Origin: Edaphochlamys debaryana
Taxonomy: Eukaryota > Chlorophyta > Chlorophyceae > Chlamydomonadales
Direction: 5' to 3'
Length of the DNA stretch: 64,000 bases
Assembly: GCA_016858145.1 (NCBI GenBank)
Contig: JAEHOE010000206.1
Span: 80,176 to 144,175 of the forward strand
Shown: positions 39,570 through 51,423 of the stretch, one piece after another
How positions within the stretch are numbered: the stretch's first letter is position 1
Layout of the letters: each line of letters begins with the position of its first letter
Notes under the pieces: generated by a model
Databases searched by the model: none
What the model saw: only the letters and a program-made list of their open reading frames with translations
Told to the model about the DNA's origin: nothing
Program-made: the position numbers and the translations under genes

Positions 39570-40980
39570 AAGTGAAGGAAAGCCGTCTTTGCGCGCGGCT
39601 TGCCTCCCACGCCCCCAAAAGCGCTCCCAAGAGGGCATGCGCAGCCCGTCCTCTTCAAGCCGCAAGTGGAGGCAAGCCGTGAATGCGCGCCGCTCGCCTC
39701 CGACGCCCCCAAAAGCGCTCCCAAGAGGGCATGCGCAGCCCAGCCTCCTTCAGCCGCAAGTGGAGGCAAGCCGTGATTGCGCGCCGCTTGCCTCCCACGC
39801 CCCAGAAAGCGCTCCCAAGAGGGCATGCGCAGCCCGTCCTCCTCAAGCCGCAAGTGGAGGCAAGCCGTGATTGCGTGCCGCTCGCCTCCGACGCCCCAGA
39901 AAGCGCTCCCAAGAGGGCATGCGCTGCCCGTCCTCCTCAAGCCGCAAGTGGAGGCAAGCCGTGATTGCGTGCCGCTCGCCTCCGACGCCCCAGAAAGCGC
40001 TCCCAAGAGGGCATGCGCTGCCCAGCCTCCTTCAGCCGCAAGTGGAGGAAAGCCGTCTTTGCGCGCGGCTTGCCTCCCACGCCCCCAAAAGCGCTCCCAA
40101 GAGGGCATGCGCAGCCCGTCCTCTTCAAGCCGCAAGTGGAGGCAAGCCGTGAATGCGCGCCGCTCGCCTCCGACGCCCCCAAAAGCGCTCCCAAGAGGGC
40201 ATGCGCAGCCCAGCCTCCTTCAGCCGCAAGTGGAGGCAAGCCGTGATTGCGCGCCGCTTGCCTCCCACGCCCCAGAAAGCGCTCCCAAGAGGGCATGCGC
40301 AGCCCGTCCTCCTCAAGCCGCAAGTGGAGGCAAGCCGTGATTGCGTGCCGCTCGCCTCCGACGCCCCAGAAAGCGCTCCCAAGAGGGCATGCGCTGCCCG
40401 TCCTCCTCAAGCCGCAAGTGGAGGCAAGCCGTGATTGCGTGCCGCTCGCCTCCGACGCCCCAGAAAGCGCTCCCAAGAGGGCATGCGCTGCCCAGCCTCC
40501 TTCAGCCGCAAGTGGAGGAAAGCCGTCTTTGCGCGCGGCTTGCCTCCCACGCCCCCAAAAGCGCTCCCAAGAGGGCATGCGCAGCCCGTCCTCTTCAAGC
40601 CGCAAGTGGAGGCAAGCCGTGAATGCGCGCCGCTCGCCTCCGACGCCCCCAAAAGCACTCCCAAGAGGGCATGCGCAGCCCAGCCTCCTTCAGCCGCAAG
40701 TGGAGGCAAGCCGTGATTGCGCGCCGCTTGCCTCCCACGCCCCAGAAAGCGCTCCCAAGAGGGCATGCGCAGCCCGTCCTCCTCAAGCCGCAAGTGGAGG
40801 CAAGCCGTGATTGCGTGCCGCTCGCCTCCGACGCCCCAGAAAGCGCTCCCAAGAGGGCATGCGCTGCCCGTCCTCCTCAAGCCGCAAGTGGAGGCAAGCC
40901 GTGATTGCGTGCCGCTCGCCTCCGACGCCCCAGAAAGCGCTCCCAAGAGGGCATGCGCTGCCCAGCCTCCTTCCGCCACA
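39570..40980. repeat. Higher-order repeat: three blocks of 470 bp (5 x 94 bp) in U3
   Basis: The same five-monomer series recurs with a spacing of 470 bp (for example frame starts at 39777, 40247 and 40717). Other units have one such block. A single change (AAAAGCACTCC instead of AAAAGCGCTCC near 40653) marks the third block and is the form found in U4-U6. Confidence 0.88.
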
Positions 40981-43417
40981 AGTGGAGGAAGGCCGTGGCT
41001 GCACGCAGCGGCCTGCCTCCCGCGCCAACCAGAGCGAATTTGAGAGGGCGGGTGCAACCCCATCTCCTCATGCCGCGTGTGCGGGGAGGAAGGCTGTGGC
41101 TACACGCGGCGGCTTGCCTCCCACATCCAAGAAGACGAACTTAAGAGGGCGGGTGCAGCCCCGCCTCCTCAAGCCGTATGGAGGGGAAGGCCGTTGCTAC
41201 ACGCGCCGGCTTGCCTCCCACGCCCAAGAAGGCGAACTCGAGAGGGCGGGTGCAGCCCCGCCTCCTCAAGCCGTGGGGAGGGGAAGGCCGTTGCTACACG
41301 CGGCGGCTTGCCTCCCACGCCCAAGAAGGCGAACTCGAGAGGGCGGGTGCAGCCCCGCCTCCTCAAGCCGTGGGGAAGGAAGGGCCGTTGCTACACGCGC
41401 CGGCTTGCCTCCCACGCCCAAGAAGGCGAACTCGAGAGGGCGGGTGCAGCCCCGCCTCCTCAGGCCGTGGGGAGAGGTAGGCCGTGGCAACCCGGCCTTC
41501 TGCAGCAACAAGGGGGTAGATGCAGACCCGGCCTCCTTCAGCCGCAAGTGGAGGAAGGCCGTGTTTGCGCGCCGCTTGCCTCCCACGCCCCAGCCAGGAA
41601 GGGCACGCAAGCGGGCAGATGCAGAGCCGGCCTCCTCCAGCCGCAAGTGGAGGAAGGCCGTGATTGCGCGCCGCTTTCCTCCCACGCCCCAAAACGTGCA
41701 GCCAAGGAACCGAACTCAGGAGGGCTGGTGCAGCCCGGCCTCCTCAAGCCGTGTCGGATGAAAGGCCGTGCCTACACGCAGCGGCTTGCCTCCCATGCGC
41801 AAGGACACGCTAGGAAGCGAATCCGACAGGGTGGGTGCAGTCCGGCCTCCTTAAGCCGTGGGGGGAGGAGACCGAGGCTACACGCAGCGGCTTGCCTCCC
41901 ACGCGTAAGGAGCCGAGCTCGAGAGGGCAGGTGCAACCCACGCTCCTCAAGCCGTAAGGGAAGGAAGGCCGTGGCTACACGCAGCGGCTTGCCTCCCATG
42001 CGATAGGAAGCAAACCCGAGAGGGCGGGTGCAGCCCGGCCTCCTCAAGCCGTGTGGGAAGGAAGGCCGTGGCTACATGGAGCCGCTTGCTTCCAACACGC
42101 AAGGAACCGAACTCGAGAGGGCATGCGCAGCCCGGCCTTCTCCAGCCGCAAGTGGAGGAAAGCCGTGTGTGCACGCAAGGCTTGCCTCCCACGCCCCCGA
42201 AAACGCACCCAAGAAAGCAGCTGCAGACCGCAAGAAGATATAAGCCGTGATTGCGTGCCGCGGCTTGCCCCCCAGAAAGGGTTCCCAAGGGGGCACGTGC
42301 AGCCCGGACTCCCCAAGCCGTGTGGGGAGGAAGGCCGTGGCTCTACACAGCGGCTTGCCTCCCATGCGCAAGGAAGTGAGCACGAGAGGACGGATGCAGC
42401 CCGGCCTTCTCAAGCCGTGGGGGGTGTAGAAGATAACAACGAAGCGAAGCGCTTGGTGGGGGGTGGTGTGAGGCCGGTCGGCTTGAGTCGTTCACGATGT
42501 CCGGATATGGGCACACCACATCGGCCTTAACCGTCAACCACGGAAGCCGCAGAGTGTGACGGATGCAGCCCGGCCTTCTCAAGCCGTGTGGGGTGGTGTG
42601 AGGCTAGTCGGCTTGAGTCTTTCACGATGTCCGGACATGGGCACACCACATCGGCCTGAACCGTCAACCAGGGAAGCCGCAGAGGGTTAACGCGAAGACT
42701 TGAAGTCGCGAATGGTCGCTGACGACGCGACGTGTTGAAGCGGGCGTGTGGTGCTCGGGGAGGCCGCGGAAATTGAAGATGTGGTCGCGTGATCGAACCG
42801 CGAACTAAGGATATGTTTTCGCGAAACTCAAGCCGAAAGCACTAAACGTCCGAGATGTCGAAAGGCGAGCGTTCGAGCGCCCGCGTAACCGTGCCAACTC
42901 ACAATCTCTGTCCACAAGAAACGGACAAAAAACGCCCAGGTGTCAAGCCGCTGAGAGCCCTCCGCTTCCGCTTCGTTTCGCTGCGCTCCACTCCGCGGAG
43001 CTACGGGGATGCTGCGGGCGGGCTGTTCATGCTGTCTGGGCGTGCGTGCCTAGCTCTCCCTGCCGCCTCCGCACTGCATAGCTGGCCTCTTGGCTACGGG
43101 GGGTAGCGAGAGAGCTTCCAGTGGTGCTAGTGTTGTGGCTGGCTTACTTCCAATTGCTGCTGCTGCTTCCTTCGTGGAGGGGCAGCCCCTAGCTACCCTG
43201 GCGCAGCAGCACTCTATCCGAACCAAGGATCCCAGTGCTGCTGCGCCAGGGTGGTGGAGGCGTGTGGAGGGCTTTCTCCAGTTGGCGATGCCGGTACGTG
43301 TGCAGAAGGGTGTGCTGCACTGGCGGGAGTAGGGTGCTATGCCCCCCAGTGCCGCGCGCATGTGTGGCCACCTCCCGCCCAGAGGGCTGTGTTCCTTGCC
43401 TGCCGCCCCTGCAAAAC

Positions 43418-43489
43418 AGGTCCTGCTGAGATTTGAACTCAGGTTACCAGATTCAGAGTCTGATGTCCTAACCACTAGACCACAGGACC
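43418..43489 (-). tRNA. tRNA-Gln(CTG) (U3)
   Basis: Identical to the U1 copy; T4 at 43413-43416. Confidence 0.96.
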
Positions 43490-43536
43490 GCGTGCCCCCC
43501 CAGAGGGGAGCAAGAGGACTCTCCCACTCGAGAGCC

Positions 43537-43609
43537 TGGAGTCGGAGGGCATTGATCCCCCTACCTGCCGCATGCTAAGCGGCCGCTCTACCATTTGAGC
43601 TACGACCCC
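43537..43609 (-). tRNA. tRNA-Ala(AGC) (U3)
   Basis: Identical to the U1 copy. Confidence 0.9.
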
Positions 43610-43618
43610 AACAGTAGC

Positions 43619-43791
43619 TGCACTAGCCGAGAATCGAACTCGGGTCTGGTCCGACCTGCGAGCTGCTGGAACGGATGGACCGGCGGAGGAGGGGGGTGGG
43701 GGGGATCCCACCACCCACACACCTCCATTGCCAGGCCCATCCCAGCAGCGTAAGCTGGCAAGGACCTATGCTACCACTATACCACTAGTGC
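43619..43791 (-). tRNA. tRNA-Gly(GCC) with intron (U3)
   Basis: Identical to the U1 copy, including the intron of about 102 nt. Confidence 0.92.
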
Positions 43792-43795
43792 GAAG

Positions 43796-43868
43796 CGCCC
43801 AATGAGGGGCTCGAACCCTCGACCACAAGATTAAGAGTCTTGCGCTCTACCGACTGAGCTAACCGGGC
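43796..43868 (-). tRNA. tRNA-Lys(CTT) (U3)
   Basis: Identical to the U1 copy. Confidence 0.96.
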
Positions 43869-44396
43869 GGGTTACGGTGCCATCGAGAACGGAATCCCCT
43901 CCGCCCCACACCAAAAACACGCGTGTTTCAAAACGCGCGCGAGCAAAGCTAACAACGCGAATCGCCTGCGCATTTGATAGCGTTCTTTCTGTGCTCCAAG
44001 AGCGAGCATACCTTGGTTGGCGAACAAAAATGGACATCCTCGACAGCAATTGACACCGCGACAGGCATGCGCGAAACTGTTCGATAGAGGTCCTATTATC
44101 TGCAAACAATAGTAAGCATTGTTAGGACGCGGCGTATAGGCTGTAAGGTGTTGCTTGGTCAAGCGGGTGTGGTCGCCTAAGCCGAAATGTACCCCTGCCT
44201 CTCCAGCTCCCTCGCCGCGCGTGCAGGTTTCCTGGCGAAACTGCAGGCAGACCTGGCGTTCAAGCATGAGAGCACGCACAAGGTGTTATTTGCACCCGTT
44301 CGACAGGGCAGAGAACAGGCAGGCCCTCAAGGGCAGGACCCGTCCGTGCAGGTGGGGATGGGGCCAGCTGCGCGACTCCTGCGCTGTCACTTGCGC

Positions 44397-46376
44397 GTAC
44401 GACGCGGCCATGCGCGCAGCCGACATCATGTCCCCACCATATGGCGCCGCCGCTGCCCCGCCCGGCGGTGCAGCGCCCGTGCCCGCTGGAGCCGCCGGCC
44501 CGGCCCCGGGCGCCGCGGCCGCCGCCCCTCCCGCCCCGCCACCCGCCGCCGCCGCCCAACAACCTCAGCCCTACGGCCCCGACGACGACCTCTGGGACTT
44601 CCTCATGCTCGATCCCACCCTCGGGCCGTACGGTGGCTGGATCCGGTATGGCCTCAACGGCCACGGCAACAGCACAACGTAGGCGAAGCACAGGCTGCCC
44701 GCCGCCGTGTGCGGACGCTCCTGCGTCCTGTTCTCGTATGTGTCTGCGGTTTCCGGTTCGACGTTGGATTCCAGCGTGACCTGGTCGTATGGGGCTCAGC
44801 GCTTCGCCCTCCGTTTCGTTTCCTTTGGCTTTCGGTTTATGCATTTTGTGACAGTCATCCACCACGCGGTGCCCTGGCGTGCTTCTTCCGTTACTGTTGG
44901 TGGCTTCAGCTGCTCTGATGGTTGCTTCGGGGACGTGGTGCTATTATGGAGCTCAGCGCATCGCTTTCCGCACCTTTCTGTTGTTCAGCGTATCAGCCTG
45001 GTTTTTGATCAGCCACGCGGAGCCGTGGCGCACCCCTGGACGCCTTGCCGGGCGCGGGTGCCCAGTCCTGTGTCGTCTCTGGAGTTCTGTGCTGCGGGGG
45101 AGATCGGCCTGTCAGGCCACAGGCTACGTGGGAGCGTGGCCGGGCAGTTGTACGCGTGTAGGGCGGGGCCCGTGTTGCGGGCAGCCGGGGATCAGCGGGT
45201 GCAGCCGGGCTCCGTCGACCCCAGCCCGCCTTGTGACTTGCTCCTTCGTTGTTGGTCTTTACGGTTGCTGTCCCCTTTTGTTCGACGCAGGACATTTGGT
45301 AGTTTGGTTTATCGCGCTTTATCTCTTGGCCGGCTGTCATCACTGGGGAGCTCAGCGGAGCCCGGACATGTAGCAAACAGGCATGACGCTTCGCCCTCGC
45401 CACCCCACCACCGGCAGCCCCGGCCCTCGCCTCCGTGCCTGGCGCCCAGCCCGTCGTCCCCACCCGGCCACCCCTCGGGCCCCAGCCCTCCCGCCTCCGT
45501 GACTGTGCCTGCGGCTATGCCGCCCTCCCCCGACCGCCGCGCTCAGCCAAACGCCTCAGGCCCGACCCTCAGCGGCACACGCCTCGCACGTCCCAGTCGC
45601 CTCGGCACGCTTGCACGGCTCCTCGACTTCGCCGCCCACCAGCTCGAGCTGCCCAGCCAGCGCGTCCAGCCATGCGCAGCTCCGTAACCACAGCTGCGAC
45701 CGGTCGGTGCGGCCAGCGTCTACGAGCGCAGCTGCCTCCGACTACGCTACTACTTCCATTGCACCCACACGTATCGCCTCCCCGCTCCCGGCTCCCCGCT
45801 CCCGCTGGCCTCCTTCCGGGCACTCGTATTGCCCTAGGTCCCAAAACCAACCTTTCTCCCGCCGCTTCACGTAGCTCCTAGACGCACGGGCCGGGTTTCG
45901 GGACGGGGTTTCTTCGTAGAAGCATCTTCCGCCCACCACCACGCCCACCACGTACGGCAGCACGGAGCTCGCAGCCTTCAGGCGGCGTGCCGCAGCCGGC
46001 CTCTTTCCCCCAGCTCGCACTTGCACACACCGCACTCTACGGTCGTTTAGTTCTGCAGCTGACACGTCGACTTCGTCTCTACCGCTTGCAGGTGAGCGCT
46101 CGCGCATGATGACCATAGACGACCGGCACGCTTCACGGCTGGGGGCTTCTTCAAGCGGCTCAGGAAAGTGCTATTCGCGCCTGTCTCCCATAGGACCTGT
46201 ATCAGCCTGCTAGACGTACCCGGCACAGCTCTACACCGTCACCAGCAACAGCATGCCGGTTACTCTAGCATAGCCGTTCTCAGCCGCATCCCCGACTACA
46301 TCTGCTGCGCATTATGCTCCGTGTAGTGCTAGATAGCCCTGTTGCTAGTGCACTGTATGGAGGCTATGCCCCCCGA
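44397..46376. other. 1.98-kb unique insertion between the Lys and Asp clusters of U3
   Basis: Other units read CTTGCGC-AGTGCCTCTGCCTGC-CCCCCGTACTC; here the middle 15 or so bases are replaced by 1.98 kb. It begins with the end of an apparent protein gene (44410-44682), followed by about 1.7 kb with no clear gene. Two similar stretches near 44788 and 44946 share GGCTCAGCGC and GAGCTCAGCGC with nearby TCGC. No terminal repeats or target duplication recognised. Frames at 44707-45687 lack any recognisable domain. Confidence 0.75.
44410..44682 (+). CDS. Short Ala/Pro-rich ORF or 3' gene fragment, function unknown
   Basis: 90 residues: Ala/Pro-rich for residues 10-58, then a more complex acidic and aromatic tail (GPDDDLWDFLMLDPTLG and GGWIRYGLNGHGN) ending in TAG. 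The tail uses C-ending codons strongly (GAC, CTC, TTC, AAC, GGC), which suggests true coding sequence. The frame is open upstream into array sequence, so it may be the last exon of a truncated gene or retroelement. No domain recognised. Confidence 0.4.
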   Translation: MRAADIMSPPYGAAAAPPGGAAPVPAGAAGPAPGAAAAAPPAPPPAAAAQQPQPYGPDDDLWDFLMLDPTLGPYGGWIRYGLNGHGNSTT

Positions 46377-46391
46377 CCCCCGTACTCAAAA

Positions 46392-46485
46392 CGCCGTCAC
46401 GGGGAATCGAACCCCGGCCTCCCGCGGTCTGAGACCGTGTGAATCCGATGACAGGCGGGGATACTAACCACTATACGATGACGAC
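46392..46485 (-). tRNA. tRNA-Asp(GTC) with 22-nt intron (U3)
   Basis: Identical to the U1 copy; T4 at 46388-46391 is preserved although the insertion ends only 11 bp away. Confidence 0.95.
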
Positions 46486-46567
46486 CCCTTGGACTCAGAA
46501 GTGACTGAGCTGTCTGATGTGTACCCGGAGGTATCTGCACGAGCCCAGGACTGTTCTGGGCGCGGCC

Positions 46568-46640
46568 TTTCGCTACCGGGACACGAACCCGGGTCTCAGG
46601 AGTGAGAATCCTGTATCCTGACCGCCTAGACTATAGCGAA
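46568..46640 (-). tRNA. tRNA-Glu(CTC) with T-loop A58 change (U3)
   Basis: T-loop reads TTCGTGT instead of TTCGAGT, replacing the near-invariant A58 that pairs with T54 and is part of the B-box. The rest is identical. Transcription and folding may be weakened. The same change is in U4. Confidence 0.85.
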
Positions 46641-49600
46641 CTCGATACCAGTGGGAACAGAGCCACACCGCCCCGGGGTACCCACACCAAAACGCCCGGG
46701 GACCCCGCCCCGCCTCTTCCCCCCTCTCCCGCTTGCCTTCGCTCTTCCTCACCCTCAGTGGAATGGTTTCCTTGGCGTAGAGCGCCAAGCAAGAGCACGC
46801 GGGGCCCAAAGGCACGCAGGCCTGCATGCCCAAAGCTCCAGCGGCCTTGAGGGGTCAAGATGCGGGTGGAGCTGGTACGGGGAGGTGGTGTTCCCCTCCA
46901 CAGGTAACCCCTACAGCCTCCACCTTTGTGCGCCTGGGCTCCTGCGGCTGCTCTTCTCGGCAAGAGGGCATCTCGCTCGCTTTACTGCGTGGTGCGGGTA
47001 GATGTCCTGGGGCCTCCACCGCACGGCCGTCGGGCTGTTCATGGCTTAAGGCCCTCCCTTCGGTCGGGACCAACCCGTAGCCATGGCAAGAGTTGTTTCA
47101 GCGAGGAAGCGGTGAGGCGGGGAGGCGGTCTGGCGAGGCAGGAAGGCGGCGAGGCCAGAAGGGGCTCAGGCAGAAGGGTCTGAGGCGGGAAAGCGGCGAG
47201 GGGCTGAGGCGGAGAGCGTCCGAGGCAGCAAGGGTCAGCCCGTCCTCCTTCAGGTGTAAGTGAAGGAAAGCCGTCTTTGCGCGCGGCTTGCCTCCCACGC
47301 CCCCAAAAGCGCTCCCAAGAGGGCATGCGCAGCCCGTCCTCTTCAAGCCGCAAGTGGAGGCAAGCCGTGAATGCGCGCCGCTCGCCTCCGACGCCCCCAA
47401 AAGCACTCCCAAGAGGGCATGCGCAGCCCAGCCTCCTTCAGCCGCAAGTGGAGGCAAGCCGTGATTGCGCGCCGCTTGCCTCCCACGCCCCAGAAAGCGC
47501 TCCCAAGAGGGCATGCGCAGCCCGTCCTCCTCAAGCCGCAAGTGGAGGCAAGCCGTGATTGCGTGCCGCTCGCCTCCGACGCCCCAGAAAGCGCTCCCAA
47601 GAGGGCATGCGCTGCCCGTCCTCCTCAAGCCGCAAGTGGAGGCAAGCCGTGATTGCGTGCCGCTCGCCTCCGACGCCCCAGAAAGCGCTCCCAAGAGGGC
47701 ATGCGCTGCCCAGCCTCCTTCCGCCACAAGTGGAGGAAGGCCGTGGCTGCACGCAGCGGCCTGCCTCCCGCGCCAACCAGAGCGAATTTGAGAGGGCGGG
47801 TGCAACCCCATCTCCTCATGCCGCGTGTGCGGGGAGGAAGGCTGTGGCTACACGCGGCGGCTTGCCTCCCACATCCAAGAAGACGAACTTAAGAGGGCGG
47901 GTGCAGCCCCGCCTCCTCAAGCCGTATGGAGGGGAAGGCCGTTGCTACACGCGCCGGCTTGCCTCCCACGCCCAAGAAGGCGAACTCGAGAGGGCGGGTG
48001 CAGCCCCGCCTCCTCAAGCCGTGGGGAGGGGAAGGCCGTTGCTACACGCGGCGGCTTGCCTCCCACGCCCAAGAAGGCGAACTCGAGAGGGCGGGTGCAG
48101 CCCCGCCTCCTCAAGCCGTGGGGAAGGAAGGGCCGTTGCTACACGCGCCGGCTTGCCTCCCACGCCCAAGAAGGCGAACTCGAGAGGGCGGGTGCAGCCC
48201 CGCCTCCTCAGGCCGTGGGGAGAGGTAGGCCGTGGCAACCCGGCCTTCTGCAGCAACAAGGGGGTAGATGCAGACCCGGCCTCCTTCAGCCGCAAGTGGA
48301 GGAAGGCCGTGTTTGCGCGCCGCTTGCCTCCCACGCCCCAGCCAGGAAGGGCACGCAAGCGGGCAGATGCAGAGCCGGCCTCCTCCAGCCGCAAGTGGAG
48401 GAAGGCCGTGATTGCGCGCCGCTTTCCTCCCACGCCCCAAAACGTGCAGCCAAGGAACCGAACTCAGGAGGGCTGGTGCAGCCCGGCCTCCTCAAGCCGT
48501 GTCGGATGAAAGGCCGTGCCTACACGCAGCGGCTTGCCTCCCATGCGCAAGGACACGCTAGGAAGCGAATCCGACAGGGTGGGTGCAGTCCGGCCTCCTT
48601 AAGCCGTGGGGGGAGGAGACCGAGGCTACACGCAGCGGCTTGCCTCCCACGCGTAAGGAGCCGAGCTCGAGAGGGCAGGTGCAACCCACGCTCCTCAAGC
48701 CGTAAGGGAAGGAAGGCCGTGGCTACACGCAGCGGCTTGCCTCCCATGCGATAGGAAGCAAACCCGAGAGGGCGGGTGCAGCCCGGCCTCCTCAAGCCGT
48801 GTGGGAAGGAAGGCCGTGGCTACATGGAGCCGCTTGCTTCCAACACGCAAGGAACCGAACTCGAGAGGGCATGCGCAGCCCGGCCTTCTCCAGCCGCAAG
48901 TGGAGGAAAGCCGTGTGTGCACGCAAGGCTTGCCTCCCACGCCCCCGAAAACGCACCCAAGAAAGCAGCTGCAGACCGCAAGAAGATATAAGCCGTGATT
49001 GCGTGCCGCGGCTTGCCCCCCAGAAAGGGTTCCCAAGGGGGCACGTGCAGCCCGGACTCCCCAAGCCGTGTGGGGAGGAAGGCCGTGGCTCTACACAGCG
49101 GCTTGCCTCCCATGCGCAAGGAAGTGAGCACGAGAGGACGGATGCAGCCCGGCCTTCTCAAGCCGTGGGGGGTGTAGAAGATAACAACGAAGCGAAGCGC
49201 TTGGTGGGGGGTGGTGTGAGGCCGGTCGGCTTGAGTCGTTCACGATGTCCGGATATGGGCACACCACATCGGCCTTAACCGTCAACCACGGAAGCCGCAG
49301 AGTGTGACGGATGCAGCCCGGCCTTCTCAAGCCGTGTGGGGTGGTGTGAGGCTAGTCGGCTTGAGTCTTTCACGATGTCCGGACATGGGCACACCACATC
49401 GGCCTGAACCGTCAACCAGGGAAGCCGCAGAGGGTTAACGCGAAGACTTGAAGTCGCGAATGGTCGCTGACGACGCGACGTGTTGAAGCGGGCGTGTGGT
49501 GCACGGGGAGGCCGCGGAAATTGAAGATGTGGTCGCGTGATCGAACCGCGAACTAAGGATATGTTTTCGCGAAACTCAAGCCGAAAGCACTAAACGTCCG

Positions 49601-50165
49601 AGATGTCGAAAGGCGAGCGTTCGAGCGCCCGCGTAACCGTGCCAACTCACAATCTCTGTCCACAAGAAACGGACAAAAAACGCCCAGGTGTCAAGCCGCT
49701 GAGAGCCCTCCGCTTCCGCTTCGTTTCGCTGCGCTCCACTCCGCGGAGCTACGGGGATGCTGCGGGCGGGCTGTTCATGCTGTCTGGGCGTGCGTGCCTA
49801 GCTCTCCCTGCCGCCTCCGCACTGCATAGCTGGCCTCTTGGCTACGGGGGGTAGCGAGAGAGCTTCCAGTGGTGCTAGTGTTGTGGCTGGCTTACTTCCA
49901 ATTGCTGCTGCTGCTTCCTTCGTGGAGGGGCAGCCCCTAGCTACCCTGGCGCAGCAGCACTCTATCCGAACCAAGGATCCCAGTGCTGCTGCGCCAGGGT
50001 GGTGGAGGCGTGTGGAGGGCTTTCTCCAGTTGGCGATGCCGGTACGTGTGCAGAAGGGTGTGCTGCACTGGCGGGAGTAGGGTGCTATGCCCCCCAGTGC
50101 CGCGCGCATGTGTGGCCACCTCCCGCCCAGAGGGCTGTGTTCCTTGCCTGCCGCCCCTGCAAAAC

Positions 50166-50237
50166 AGGTCCTGCTGAGATTTGAACTCAGGTTACCAGAT
50201 TCAGAGTCTGATGTCCTAACCACTAGACCACAGGACC
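50166..50237 (-). tRNA. tRNA-Gln(CTG) (U4)
   Basis: Identical to the U1 copy; T4 at 50161-50164. Confidence 0.96.
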
Positions 50238-50284
50238 GCGTGCCCCCCCAGAGGGGAGCAAGAGGACTCTCCCACTCGAGAGCC

Positions 50285-50357
50285 TGGAGTCGGAGGGCAT
50301 TGATCCCCCTACCTGCCGCATGCTAAGCGGCCGCTCTACCATTTGAGCTACGACCCC
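50285..50357 (-). tRNA. tRNA-Ala(AGC) (U4)
   Basis: Identical to the U1 copy. Confidence 0.9.
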
Positions 50358-50366
50358 AACAGTAGC

Positions 50367-50539
50367 TGCACTAGCCGAGAATCGAACTCGGGTCTGGTCC
50401 GACCTGCGAGCTGCTGGAACGGATGGACCGGCGGAGGAGGGGGGTGGGGGGGATCCCACCACCCACACACCTCCATTGCCAGGCCCATCCCAGCAGCGTA
50501 AGCTGGCAAGGACCTATGCTACCACTATACCACTAGTGC
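50367..50539 (-). tRNA. tRNA-Gly(GCC) with intron (U4)
   Basis: Identical to the U1 copy. Confidence 0.92.
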
Positions 50540-50543
50540 GAAG

Positions 50544-50616
50544 CGCCCAATGAGGGGCTCGAACCCTCGACCACAAGATTAAGAGTCTTGCGCTCTACCG
50601 ACTGAGCTAACCGGGC
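50544..50616 (-). tRNA. tRNA-Lys(CTT) (U4)
   Basis: Identical to the U1 copy. Confidence 0.96.
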
Positions 50617-51174
50617 GGGTTACGGTGCCATCGAGAACGGAATCCCCTCCGGCCCACACCAAAAACACGCGTGTTTCAAAACGCGCGCGAGCAAAGCTAA
50701 CAACGCGAATCGCCTGCGCATTTGATAGCGTTCTTTCTGTGCTCCAAGAGCGAGCATACCTTGGTTGGCGAACAAAAATGGACATCCTCGACAGCAATTG
50801 ACACCGCGACAGGCATGCGCGAAACTGTTCGATAGAGGTCCTATTATCTGCAAACAATAGTAAGCATTGTTAGGACGCGGCGTATAGGCTGTAAGGTGTT
50901 GCTTGGTCAAGCGGGTGTGGTCGCCTAAGCCGAAATGTACCCCTGCCTCTCCAGCTCCCTCGCCGCGCGTGCAGGTTTCCTGGCGAAACTGCAGGCAGAC
51001 CTGGCGTTCAAGCATGAGAGCACGCACAAGGTGTTATTTGCACCCGTTCGACAGGGCAGAGAACAGGCAGGCCCTCAAGGGCAGGACCCGTCCGTGCAGG
51101 TGGGGATGGGGCCAGCTGCGCGACTCCTGCGCTGTCACTTGCGCAGTGCCTCTGCCTGCCCCCCGTACTCAAAA

Positions 51175-51268
51175 CGCCGTCACGGGGAATCGAACCCCGG
51201 CCTCCCGCGGTCTGAGACCGTGTGAATCCGATGACAGGCGGGGATACTAACCACTATACGATGACGAC
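51175..51268 (-). tRNA. tRNA-Asp(GTC) with 22-nt intron (U4)
   Basis: Identical to the U1 copy; T4 at 51171-51174. Confidence 0.95.
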
Positions 51269-51350
51269 CCCTTGGACTCAGAAGTGACTGAGCTGTCTGA
51301 TGTGTACCCGGAGGTATCTGCACGAGCCCAGGATTGTTCTGGGCGCGGCC

Positions 51351-51423
51351 TTTCGCTACCGGGACACGAACCCGGGTCTCAGGAGTGAGAATCCTGTATC
51401 CTGACCGCCTAGACTATAGCGAA
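51351..51423 (-). tRNA. tRNA-Glu(CTC) with T-loop A58 change (U4)
   Basis: Same TTCGTGT T-loop as the neighbouring U3 copy at 46568; otherwise identical to U1. Confidence 0.85.

Larger units (their letters stand above)
39352..47039. repeat. Array unit U3 (expanded, with insertion)
   Basis: 7.69 kb long. The extra length comes from a minisatellite expansion (two additional 470-bp blocks) and a 1.98-kb insertion between the two tRNA clusters. All six tRNA genes are present; its Glu copy has a T-loop mutation. Confidence 0.92.

Noticed and set aside
44707..45687. 326-residue plus-strand frame in the U3 insertion
   Set aside because: Cys/Ser/Arg-rich composition without a domain, overlapping equally long frames in other phases.
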